This document shows positions 28,312 through 36,982 of a DNA stretch of 64,000 nt, in pieces; position 1 is the first letter of the stretch; each line of letters begins with the position of its first letter. The DNA comes from Gracilariopsis chorda (taxonomy: Eukaryota > Rhodophyta > Florideophyceae > Gracilariales > Gracilariaceae). The stretch spans positions 124,001 to 188,000 of the forward strand of contig NBIV01000028.1 of assembly GCA_003194525.1 (NCBI GenBank), read 5' to 3'. The notes below the pieces were generated by a model. That model saw nothing but the letters and a program-made list of their open reading frames with translations, was not told where the DNA came from and did not search any database. A program made the translations under genes and the position numbers.

Positions 28312-29313
28312 ATGGCGCGAAACGCAGACACCCCCGCCGCAACTGTCACCAAGGCCTCCGACGCTGAAGATGACGTGCTTAAGAGGTATTGTCCGCTGCT
28401 CTGCGCCCATTCTGAAGACCGTATTGTCTCTCAACCCGCGCAACCTTCCCTCGCTTCTACAACTGCTTCCGCCGCCACTGTCAAACCGTTTTCACGTCTT
28501 AAGAAGCGCCGCAGACTTCATCCGCCTTTGCTGCCCTCTCTCGTTGCACACGACGTCGTCTCCCGCCTTGTCGACGCCGCCACCGTGCATTACGACGCCA
28601 AAGTCGCCGCACAATCCGTCATAGACTCTGTTCTCAACGCCGTCTCCCAACGCTCGCTCAACGCAGCCATTAAATCCGGCGCTTGTGATGATCACATTCC
28701 CAGCATCATTACAAACTTGCCCACTTTCATAGCAGGGCTCGCTAAGAACGGATACTACTATGGCATGCATTACTGTCGTCCGCACGTACGTCGAACCAGA
28801 TATTGTCTCTCCGCCCGATTACGCTGTCTCAACCACATTGAACCGTGGAAATGTACCGCCGCATTCACTGCAAAATTGCGCTCAGACAAGTCTGTATGGG
28901 AGACCAATGGCGTTTTGACGCACACTCATTTACGAAATACCGGCATGGCACGCTCTGGAAAGGAGCGCTACCATGCCATTGTCAGTTCTTTGAAAAGTCG
29001 ACTTCCGAGAGGTGAACGGCTTCCATTTTTGGAACAGCTTATTCCACCAGAGTTTCGTCCAAAGCCCAAGCATACCAACCCAAAAGACAAATCCCGGTCG
29101 CATGCTGCGAATCCGAATCTCCCCGTTGCCAGAGCTAGACCGCTTGCTCCCAGGGGTCTTGTCCCTTTACCGGTCGTTGTTCCCCGCCTTCCTTACGTTA
29201 TGCAAACGCCTAATGGGCCGGTTTTGGTCCTCCCACAGCCTCCTCCTCACGTGCCCCCGCAGCGACGAACCATCGCTCCGCAATCGAACCCCGCTACCGG
29301 GAAAGAGAGCTGA
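28312..29313 (+). CDS. Putative FLYWCH/WRKY-type zinc-finger protein
   Basis: A 333-aa protein that I do not recognise as a whole. The middle (about 140-200) has RYCLSARLRCLNHIEPWKC, TAAFTAKLRSDKSVWETNGV and LTHTH. This W-x-C ... C/A-rich strand ... H-x-H arrangement resembles the compact WRKY-GCM1/FLYWCH zinc-finger fold, with RC/WKC and HTH as possible metal ligands. The C-terminal third is Pro-rich (PRGLVPLPVVVPRLPYVMQT, PQPPPHVPPQRR), as in transcription regulators. A basic KKRRRLHPP segment near residue 64 could be a nuclear signal. The domain call is by eye and uncertain; an alternative is a domesticated transposase DNA-binding domain. It is divergent from TAF10. Confidence 0.5.
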   Translation: MARNADTPAATVTKASDAEDDVLKRYCPLLCAHSEDRIVSQPAQPSLASTTASAATVKPFSRLKKRRRLHPPLLPSLVAHDVVSRLVDAATVHYDAKVAAQSVIDSVLNAVSQRSLNAAIKSGACDDHIPSIITNLPTFIAGLAKNGYYYGMHYCRPHVRRTRYCLSARLRCLNHIEPWKCTAAFTAKLRSDKSVWETNGVLTHTHLRNTGMARSGKERYHAIVSSLKSRLPRGERLPFLEQLIPPEFRPKPKHTNPKDKSRSHAANPNLPVARARPLAPRGLVPLPVVVPRLPYVMQTPNGPVLVLPQPPPHVPPQRRTIAPQSNPATGKES

Positions 29314-30012
29314 TTGTAATCGCTCTTCTTTGTTTTTGTTTGAGTGCTTCTCTATTAAGATTTCTCACGCCCCACAACATCACGCTTGCGAATCGTATCG
29401 TCTTGTGCATGCTGCTGCGCCTGCGCTTGTGCGAATGTGCGCTGTGTGTGGGTAACGCTAAGCGAACGCTCTGCTCAAGGGAATAGGCACACGCAAAACT
29501 AACGACGTTTGGTTTGCGCCGCGTCGCCATTCTCATACTCTTCCCACTGTTTCAGACAGTCGAACAATACTTATATTCGAACGAATTCCTTTGCGGATTA
29601 TCCTGCATTGGGACAAACCGCCATCTGTGCTGATCCCTGCTGATTGTTGTACACTCAGCTGTCTATGGGTTCTTCCGCGCGCCATTGCAATCAGCCTCGT
29701 TAGTGTCAGTCCCGGTGCTCGTTCCGGTGCTCGTTGACTTTGTGTTCCAGTTTTTATGTCGCTTAACACGCCCAAGTTTTGATGGTGGAGTGCGCTCGAA
29801 CGTGCTCTCCTTCCTGTCGTTTGTACGCAACCCCATGCGCCTCTCAAGTTTTGTTTAGTATGTCCTTTGATTCCGCCACGAGTCATGAGCGATCGCGAGC
29901 CTACATTGGCAAACCACTGCATTTGTTCGACCCCGCGTGTAACAAGTACTTCCTAAAGGAAGGCGGACAGGCTTTCGCGTTGAGCTTGTCGCTTGGCCAG
30001 CTTAATTCGACG
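29314..30012. other. Spacer between convergent genes
   Basis: The 3' flanks of the zinc-finger gene and the DUF1826 gene. The minus-strand open frame at 29533-29922 has no protein-like features. Nothing else recognised. Confidence 0.5.
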
Positions 30013-30660
30013 TCATCCCAATTGGTCGAATTCTTCAAGTTTGCTTTCATCCCAACAATCAGTCTGCACTACGAGTCTCAAGTCCGTCCCACCAACAATC
30101 GGAGAGCGGTGCCAAACTGCCTCTTGCCATTTTTCGTCCACTCCGCCACCTTTCATGAATAAAACGTCGCCGCTTTGCAGTTCGAGCACTCGACCTTCTT
30201 GACGTGCCACACAACCAGGTCCGATCAACGCGCAGATTCCGCGAAGTTTGACTTTGTCAACGTGCCATTTCGGACATGGCGTACCGCGGATTAGAGCAAT
30301 GCGCCCTTTCACCTTGTGTTCTCCACAAATAGAACTGTGTATAACTGCCATGTCGCACAAGATGTCAACGAGAAACCGCGGGATGTACCAGTATCTGGAG
30401 TCAAGTGTAGCCGTATCGTCATCAATTTCTATTGGAATGTTTCGTGTGTCCCAAAGAGGAAGGCAACGTTTTATGGGTTTCGGAACAAGCAAGGGACGGA
30501 AGGCAGACCGAATCACCGTCAGGTTGTCCGTGCTTGCGGGTGCGGTTCGGCTGAACAGCTCGGTTGAAAGAGTTTTGCAATACGCCAGAGAACGATCCAT
30601 TTTGCGAGAATTTCTAGTCGAAGCTTGAAGCTTTATGGGTCTTGTAGACAGAGTTCTCAA
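30013..30660 (-). CDS. DUF1826 family protein
   Basis: Conserved protein of unknown function also found in proteobacteria and other algae. The family core is clear: KRCLPLWDTRNIPIEIDDDT, YWYIPRFLVDILCDMAVIH, then KGRIALIRGTPCPKWHVDKVKLRGICALIGPGCV, LELQSGDVLFMKGG, AVWHRSPIVGGTDLRLVVQTDC. The H-x-D ... H-R-S-P arrangement recalls a cupin-like or 2-oxoglutarate/Fe(II) oxygenase metal site (His and Asp in WHVDK, His in WHRSP), but activity is unproven. The length (about 195-215 aa) fits. The alternative Met at 30600 is also possible. No targeting peptide is certain. Confidence 0.8.
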   Translation of the reverse strand: MRTLSTRPIKLQASTRNSRKMDRSLAYCKTLSTELFSRTAPASTDNLTVIRSAFRPLLVPKPIKRCLPLWDTRNIPIEIDDDTATLDSRYWYIPRFLVDILCDMAVIHSSICGEHKVKGRIALIRGTPCPKWHVDKVKLRGICALIGPGCVARQEGRVLELQSGDVLFMKGGGVDEKWQEAVWHRSPIVGGTDLRLVVQTDCWDESKLEEFDQLG

Positions 30661-31976
30661 CGCCAGTTTTTGAGAATGCTGCGATTACTTTGTAGTTACT
30701 CAACAATGATGCGGTTGGCGTTCTCCTCGGACGAACTTGGTCATTCGTCGTTGACCCACCCCAAGCTTGAACCGGCCTCACGCCAAAGTGTGAAAGTTGG
30801 GAGGTTTTCCCTGAAATAAATAATTGTGTGGCTGCAGTTTATGGGAGGCTACCCATTGTGCGGGTTGTACCAATTGGTAGTTTCATTGGATCTGCAATCA
30901 CCGATATGTCTCCTACAAAGCTGGGACAATGTCCCTATCTGTTCAAAACCTATACGAAGGTCGAACACACGAGACGATTAACCATGTAGCGAACTTCGCT
31001 TCGTATACATCCGAAAGTTTTGGTCTTCGTTAGAGCCTCTTTGCTAAACACAACTGTCTGTGGTTCATTTGTTGCGTAGGAGGCAGGCACTCCCCGGAAA
31101 GCCAGATTGCGTGTACTAACATCCCTTTTGTTTCACATGGGGCACCTGCATATCTGCAAGATGTACATATTGATGAACTCGCGTTTAGTCTCGGTGTTGT
31201 GAATGTACAGGATGCGTGCAAATGTTGTGGACGCATGCTACTAATTCCGAAAACGTGGTAGGAATCCCTATCAAAGAATTTCTTTAGGGGTTTTTATTCC
31301 AATGTATCTTGTCACTCCTATACTATCTCTGCTACTCAAGAGTCCTTTCTTTTCCCTTGCAGACGTAAAAACGTCTCACCGAGACTTGGAGCGTTTTCTA
31401 CACCTCATAACAAAGTCTCCAATATATGTTTTACATGCCCATAAAGAGCGCCAACACACCTTCAGCTTTCCGTGCGTTCGTGTTTGTCTGTAAAAAGCCT
31501 GGCCACTCTCTACAACGCTTGTGGCGGTTCGGTCCTGAAAAGACACCCGCTAAGCTCTGCATCAACAGGAGGCAACGGGCACGGCTCTAGAAGGAGATCT
31601 TGCCAAGCTTTTTTTCCTCCAGTAGACTCTTGGGTCACAGGTGTCGTGGTGTACCCCTTAACCGACGATCTCTAGTAGAGGATGAATGAAGAGGTGAAGA
31701 AAAGAAGGCAATAGTCATCGGAAACGAAACGCTCCGGCGGTTGAAGACACCTACGGGACCTAATACTTTCTTCGTATCATATGTAGCCCGGTGAGCGTAG
31801 CACGGCTGCTGGTTTTTAGTTCGTGGCTACGGTATAGGAGTGAGTATTGTAGGTTGTTGGGGTTCTTCGCAAACCCCCGCGCTACGAGGAATTAATGTAT
31901 GCGTGATCGTAAAAGAGAGAGAGAAGTCCGCACAAAAGAGGCTCACGCAGGACTATTTCAAACAAAATTATCTTCT
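30661..31976. other. Gene-poor spacer
   Basis: No supported gene. A motif GTGAGCGTAGCACGGCTGCTG near 31791-31811 recurs, slightly changed, near 33364-33384. Otherwise no structure recognised. Confidence 0.5.
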
Positions 31977-32600
31977 TTATTCACCACGATCCTCCCAGTG
32001 CCCTATACCGAGCGCCTTTGTGAGGGGGAATGGCAGTGTCGTCCAAACTTTGTGGCGTTTGGCTTCACTCTTGTCAAGCTCTTGCATCATCCACGCCCTA
32101 CGGGCTGCTTCCATGTCCGGGTTGTAAGGCTGGACTCGAGCACGACCCCGGGCATCATTATGTTGCGATGCGGAGCGGCTCTTTTGAATGAAAGGCCGGC
32201 GGTCGAGCCAAAATGCGCTATCGCTAGCAACACTTTTCTCATCTGAAGAGCGCTTTGCGCATTGATTGTCAATGCGAGGAGGTTGGGTTTTGGGTTCTTT
32301 CTGAAACATAATTGTGCTGTTTCGAAACCATGAAAACCTCTTTAACCTCCTTATAAATCTCCTCTTCCTTATCTTTCCGTCATTGGATCCGTAAGAACGC
32401 CTTACTGTGGCAATGAATTCCGTTACGGGCTTCGGCTTCACCTCATACTCCTTGAAGATGAGCATTGGATGATCAAATGCGTCCGCCGGTACCTCCTTGG
32501 TTCCCGTTGCCCTAGGCCCTCTCCCCATGAACAAAAGGTTGGCATACAGCCCAATAGCGACTTCCAAACATTGCCTCAACATTTCCTCGTGTTTCTGCAA
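31977..32600 (-). CDS. Hypothetical basic protein
   Basis: A 207-codon frame with even composition, rich in Lys and Arg (KIRKRRFIRRLKRFSWFRN), without membrane segments or a recognised domain. The N-terminus (KHEEMLRQCLEVAIGLYANL) and C-terminus (NPDMEAARRAWMMQELDKSEAKRHKV) look helical. It stands alone in a repeat-rich region, so it may be a minor gene or a transposon relic. Low certainty that it is expressed. Confidence 0.35.
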   Translation of the reverse strand: MQKHEEMLRQCLEVAIGLYANLLFMGRGPRATGTKEVPADAFDHPMLIFKEYEVKPKPVTEFIATVRRSYGSNDGKIRKRRFIRRLKRFSWFRNSTIMFQKEPKTQPPRIDNQCAKRSSDEKSVASDSAFWLDRRPFIQKSRSASQHNDARGRARVQPYNPDMEAARRAWMMQELDKSEAKRHKVWTTLPFPLTKALGIGHWEDRGE

Positions 32601-33774
32601 ACTTGACGTGAGTGAAACTTGAACAGCAAAAACGGTGGAACGATGTGTGCGTGTTCAACTGCATGCAAAGTATTGCAATGCTTCGAGAGACTTCGCTTAT
32701 ATAGCCGCGGAACCGGACACGAAAGATATGGATAACAGTTCCGTACGTCTTGATGAATTCCAATTACAGGCTGGAACGTTAGTTTCGCTGACGAAACCAG
32801 AAGCAGGTGGCCTCAGCTTCCAGCACAGACAAACGACTGACAATTCGGACAGCACTCGAACTACGATGCGTTCTGGCTATGATACGCTTCGCAAATGAAA
32901 CTAATTAGAAGCTGGAACGCTATGTTCACTCACGGTACTGAGCGAAGGCAGCCTCGGTTTGGGACAAGACTGACAATTCGAACAGTACTCGACGTATGCA
33001 TGAATGCGTTTCTGCTATGATGGGCTTCCTGAGAGAAACAAAATTCGAAATGGAACGTCCAATCTTGGTTTGGGACAGAGAGGGACAACAGATATTTGTT
33101 GGAGAAGATCTTGATGAGCTCGCAACCCAAAGTTCCGTGACGTTGAGATCATGGCTGTCATTTCGTAGCCGTTGTGAAGTAGGCACGAATAGCGGCGGCT
33201 GTGGCACGATTGGGCTACCGGCTCGGAAAACGTATTAGGAAGTACAGGATGAAGAAGTGGAAGAAGCAACAAGAAGGTAGGTATCACTAGCGAAATGCGT
33301 CCGGTGTCAAGACTTCCTGCAAGAGTTTGATTTCGTTTTGGCTTTAACCTGTTGTACTAGCCTGTGAGCGTAACACGGCTGCTGCAGATGGGTGCAGGAG
33401 AGATGCAGTAGCCATCGGCTACAACCGGGCAATGGTAACTAAGACCAATCACAGGAATGCCAGGGTTCTTAGAAAGTGCTTTATCCCGTCGGAACGAGGC
33501 GACTTGAGATACCCAGTTACAACACAAGAAGGATCACAGCAATAGAAGTGTTATAGAAGTAAGATGGAAGGAACTACAAGAAACCCTGCAGTGCATTCAG
33601 AATAAGGAGCACAGCCCTTACGCAACGACGACGACATGGTTCGAACGGCTTTGAACAAACCTTTTGCAATGCGATCCAGAAGTGTATTTCTAGTCTTTTT
33701 TTCAATGTACGCGGAAGACATTTACCATTATCGGTGACGCGTAGCAGGTAAATGCAGATCTTTCTATTTCGGGA
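32601..33774. other. Spacer with diverged ~140-bp tandem repeats
   Basis: Between about 32771 and 33060 a unit starting GCTGGAACG and containing GACTGACAATTCG occurs twice, with a third partial start near 33051 (ATGGAACGTCC, then TTGGTTTGGGACA). The units are diverged and contain stops in translation, so they are probably old duplicated coding or satellite sequence. No intact gene. Confidence 0.5.
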
Positions 33775-33948
33775 TAACCCTCACTGTGGGGAAATTAGAC
33801 AAATGGGGAAATTGTAAAACACGTCAGAGCCACACATTCACCTATTCTCATTCCTCTTTATACTCATGATTAACAGCTTGTTCACACATCTTTCCACTCC
33901 CAGCAGTCCTACAGATAGTTCCACATCCTCACTCCTCCCGTCCACAAC

Positions 33949-34623
33949 ATGCCACAATCTATGCGTCAGCAGACAGCTCGCCTCGAAAAAAGCAAAGCTA
34001 AACGAGAAAAGAGTCAAAATGCTCGAAAAGAAGCTCTCGAACTTCTCCAGAACCAACAAAAAGTTGCGAGCGTAGCTGCCACATGCAACCTGTCAGCGTC
34101 TATTGTTTATCGCATTCGCAAAGCCTGGAAGACCAGTAACACTTCATTGCTACAGCGACTCCTTAACCCTGTCCTACACCATGCCGGAAGACCTTCTGTT
34201 TTAAACACAGAAGAGCAAAAGATGATTGTCAAGCGAATTGAACATGCAGGTGAGAGAGGTTTTGCATTAGACATAAATCATATCAAGCGATATATGGGAG
34301 AGATAGCAAGCGACGGGCGCAAATCTTACAAGAACAACCTTCCATGTGATGACACAGTACGCACGTTTCGAGCCAGAAATCGGGAAATCACAGTCCGAAA
34401 GTCAGAGAACCACTGCCACAAATACTTCTTAGGAGAAAACATGGACCATGTACGCACTTTAGTAGACCACCTGAAAGACTTAAAAAAAAACATCCAGACA
34501 TGTTCGAAGATCCTAACAGGATATGGAATCTTGACGAGACGGCAGTCAACGCCACCTATGGAAAACGAGTCAGAGTGTTTACAAGCGCTCGGAACAATTC
34601 AGGAGGACGACGCCACAATATAA
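33949..34623 (+). CDS. Pogo-type transposase, N-terminal frame
   Basis: DNA-binding half of the transposase. The N-terminus is basic and helical (ARLEKSKAKREKSQNARKEA). A helix-turn-helix follows: VASVAATCNLSASIVYRIRKAW (residues about 45-66). A second HTH/CENPB-like region includes GRPSVLNTEEQKMIVKRIEHAGERGFALD. The sequence continues to FLGENMDHVRTLVDHLKDL. At an A9 run (34482-34490) the true reading moves to the next frame (KHPDMFEDPNRIWNLDE). After that this frame reads nonsense to its stop at 34623. Confidence 0.8.
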   Translation: MPQSMRQQTARLEKSKAKREKSQNARKEALELLQNQQKVASVAATCNLSASIVYRIRKAWKTSNTSLLQRLLNPVLHHAGRPSVLNTEEQKMIVKRIEHAGERGFALDINHIKRYMGEIASDGRKSYKNNLPCDDTVRTFRARNREITVRKSENHCHKYFLGENMDHVRTLVDHLKDLKKNIQTCSKILTGYGILTRRQSTPPMENESECLQALGTIQEDDATI

Positions 34624-35807
34624 AAGATAACGGTGCGCATGTTACGGCTGTTATTGCAGCTTCTGCATCCGGTCTTTATGCCCCGCCCCTCTTTGTAGCT
34701 GCAGGAAAGAAGGTGATGCCCGGTTGGAAAAAGAATATTGATCATTTAGACGCCCACAAACTCCCTTCGGACCTTCGCTGGATGTGTGACAAGGAATGGC
34801 TTCCAAGGGATACGAAAATTTCTACGACTGCAAAAGGGTCAATGACAATGGACCTTATGCCAGACCTCGTTAAGCACTTCAATACGTTTGTCAGAAAGAC
34901 AGTACTACCAGAGAAGCTCGTTTTGTTGCTGCTTGACGGGCACAGTTCAAGACGAGGGGAGGAATGGATTCTGTACTGCCAAGAGGCCAATATTGTTGTA
35001 GTTCAACTTCCTGCCAACACTTCTCATTTCCTTCAGCCATGCGATTCTTCAATTAACAAGACCTTCAAGGAGAGAACCAGAGAAGTTAGGGACATTTTAG
35101 TACGAACAGGATTATACGGTAACGCAAATATCGCTTTTAAAATCAAGCTTGGAGTGGCCGGATATATGTCGCTTACCAGTCAAATTGCAAAGCAAAGCTT
35201 CATAAACACTGGAATGTGGCCCATGGAATTTCAGTTCTTCGAAACCTTGCGAAGAAGACTCAACAACCAAGTTCGAAGCTCAGCCTCCAACTCAAACGGC
35301 TCGATAGAGTCACTACGAATGACCAAAAGAACGAGTGACAGTGTACTCTTTTCTAGAATTAAGGCCATTGTGCAAAGAGAACCATGTGCTATGCAAGCAC
35401 TTTGCATGAGTGAGCAAACGCTCCAGGAGAATCGCTCAACGCATCGAATCCTGTGGGAAGCTGCACCTCTTCAAGCCCCTGTGCGCGGTGTGCGAAAAAG
35501 CGCTGCCCATTCATGCGGTGCACCAGCGTCTGTACTCACCAACAGAGGTGCAATGAAGGATGTATCGAACATTGAACGCGTACGGATGACCCAAGCCGAT
35601 GGTGTGCGTAAATATAATCGGTCTGTGGCTCATGCAGTGCTTGAAAGCAGCATGGAGTTAAACAAATGGGATGTCAATGCGGATGACGATATCCCAATAA
35701 TGACGGCGTGGAGACAACGCCGGCTGGTGCTGCGCGGGATTGGGAAGGAAAACGAGCCGGCGGCGAGCGCCGCCGGCGCTCTGTTGGATCTTGCGAAAGG
35801 TGGATGA
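34500..35807 (+). CDS. Pogo-type transposase, catalytic DDE frame
   Basis: Catalytic half, DDE_1 superfamily endonuclease. First Asp in IWNLDETAV (about residue 12), second in LLLLDGHSSRR, third in LQPCDSSINKTFKERTRE. These are the spacing and context of pogo/Tigger/Jerky transposases. VTAVIAASASGLYAPPLFVAAGKK lies between them. The C-terminal region after NTGMWPMEFQFFETLRRR is divergent and probably flexible. The frame is intact over 435 codons. It lies one base out of phase with the N-terminal frame, joined at an A9 run, so either an assembly indel or a young inactivating slip separates the two. Confidence 0.85.
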   Translation: MFEDPNRIWNLDETAVNATYGKRVRVFTSARNNSGGRRHNIKDNGAHVTAVIAASASGLYAPPLFVAAGKKVMPGWKKNIDHLDAHKLPSDLRWMCDKEWLPRDTKISTTAKGSMTMDLMPDLVKHFNTFVRKTVLPEKLVLLLLDGHSSRRGEEWILYCQEANIVVVQLPANTSHFLQPCDSSINKTFKERTREVRDILVRTGLYGNANIAFKIKLGVAGYMSLTSQIAKQSFINTGMWPMEFQFFETLRRRLNNQVRSSASNSNGSIESLRMTKRTSDSVLFSRIKAIVQREPCAMQALCMSEQTLQENRSTHRILWEAAPLQAPVRGVRKSAAHSCGAPASVLTNRGAMKDVSNIERVRMTQADGVRKYNRSVAHAVLESSMELNKWDVNADDDIPIMTAWRQRRLVLRGIGKENEPAASAAGALLDLAKGG

Positions 35808-36110
35808 TGTCGGGAGTGGCAGCGGGCGGTAATCTAGAGTTCGTCGAATTTCTCCAGGTGCGTTTTGAAAGGAGTGCAGTGAAAATTGGAACGCGTAAAA
35901 CCTACTTGTTTCAGGGCCTAGATGAAGATTTATGCTGTCCAAAATCCTTGTCGAATTTCCCCACTGTGAGGGTTAACGGCTATGAACGTAGTACTGTACC
36001 ACTACGTTCTCCGCAACCTGCACCTGCAGTCTGCGGTCAGCGCGCCTTACCAAGGCGTAGCTGTCGCCTAAGGGTGGGCGGAGTGGGGATAGAGCAGCCG
36101 CAAAGTGTCC

Positions 36111-36247
36111 AGAGGAGCGGAGCGGATCGAAGCTTGTCGGAGCCGACTGCGAGCACGGAGGCGGCGCCAGCGGCCTATATTGTTTACTCCGTGCTCACGC
36201 TGGCTCCAAACTGTTTCTCAGATCCATTTCGACCGCTCCGCTCTACT
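36111..36247. repeat. Imperfect foldback repeat
   Basis: AGAGGAGCGGAGCGG at the left and CCGCTCCGCTCTACT at the right are reverse complements apart from one base. The inner parts GGAGCCGACTGCGAGCACGGA and TCCGTGCTCACGCTGGCTCC also pair. It looks like a short foldback MITE. Confidence 0.6.
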
Positions 36248-36275
36248 AGACTTTTGCTTCAGAATTCACTCTCAA

Positions 36276-36320
36276 GCCAGATCAGCATGCGCCCGTACTA
36301 CGGGCTCATGCTGATCCGGC
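36276..36320. repeat. Hairpin with nested arms
   Basis: GCCAGATCAGCATG pairs with CATGCTGATCCGGC (one mismatch), and inside it CCCGTA pairs with TACGGG around C. The structure would be stable in RNA or as a cruciform. Function unknown. Confidence 0.6.
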
Positions 36321-36371
36321 TTTGCGAGGTGTGCCCGTCTTCCTCTCACGGCGGAAGTTGATTGGTTTTAA

Positions 36372-36650
36372 GGGCAGTGCCACTAATCCGAGGCAATGGT
36401 ATAAACTTCCAGTATGTAGAAGGCTATGGGCTACAACAACTTTGATTCCCACCGAGTAAGGGAAGCGAAATGGACTCGCAACGGGTCTCTAAGAGAGATC
36501 AACATCCAAGCATACACTGCGAACTACTATCTCAGATCATAAATAAATCTATTGGGTCTACTGGGGGAATTTAGCCGTCAAATACATGATTAGCCTTCTA
36601 CTTCTTCTAGGAAGAAAATACTGCTGCTTCGGAATTAGAGGCACGTGCCC
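36372..36650. mobile_element. 279-bp MITE, GGGCACGTGCC family
   Basis: The ends are inverted relative to each other over about 50 bases with mismatches: left GGGCAGTGCCACTAATCC, right (reverse complement) GGGCACGTGCCTCTAATTCC. The right end is closely matched by the fragment at 15554. It has no coding capacity. The parent transposon is unknown. Confidence 0.65.
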
Positions 36651-36982
36651 GTAATCCCACTCGTAGCGAAACCCTACGACAACATTGAGAATCGCTCGGT
36701 TCCTGTCTTCCAAGCAAAGACGATCAGGACACTGGACTGCCCTGCTACGATATGATGAGACAGACTCGAATACGCTTCAGCTTAAAACGAGCAACTATTG
36801 TAGTTGTGCGATTCTAATTTGTTTGAACCTCTTAGGTTTCAACAAGAGATTCTTCTATGTTTTACAAAATGAACTTCTACCATAAAACTTCGTACAAACT
36901 GCATCCAGCAGGGAAATAGAATACAATGTTCTTCTGGTATGATGCAGAAGCGGAGCGATCGTCAAAGAAAGGCTCGTAAAAC

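Larger units (their letters stand above)
33775..35975 (+). mobile_element. Pogo-type (Tc1/mariner superfamily) DNA transposon, complete ends
   Basis: Terminal inverted repeats are exact over 22 bases (33775-33796 and 35954-35975), starting TAACCCTCACTGTGGGGAAA. With one mismatch they extend about six more bases (GACAA inside). The outer TA on each side is the expected TA target duplication of pogo/Tigger elements. The 2.2-kb body carries one transposase gene in two overlapping frames. Identical ends point to a young insertion. Confidence 0.93.
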
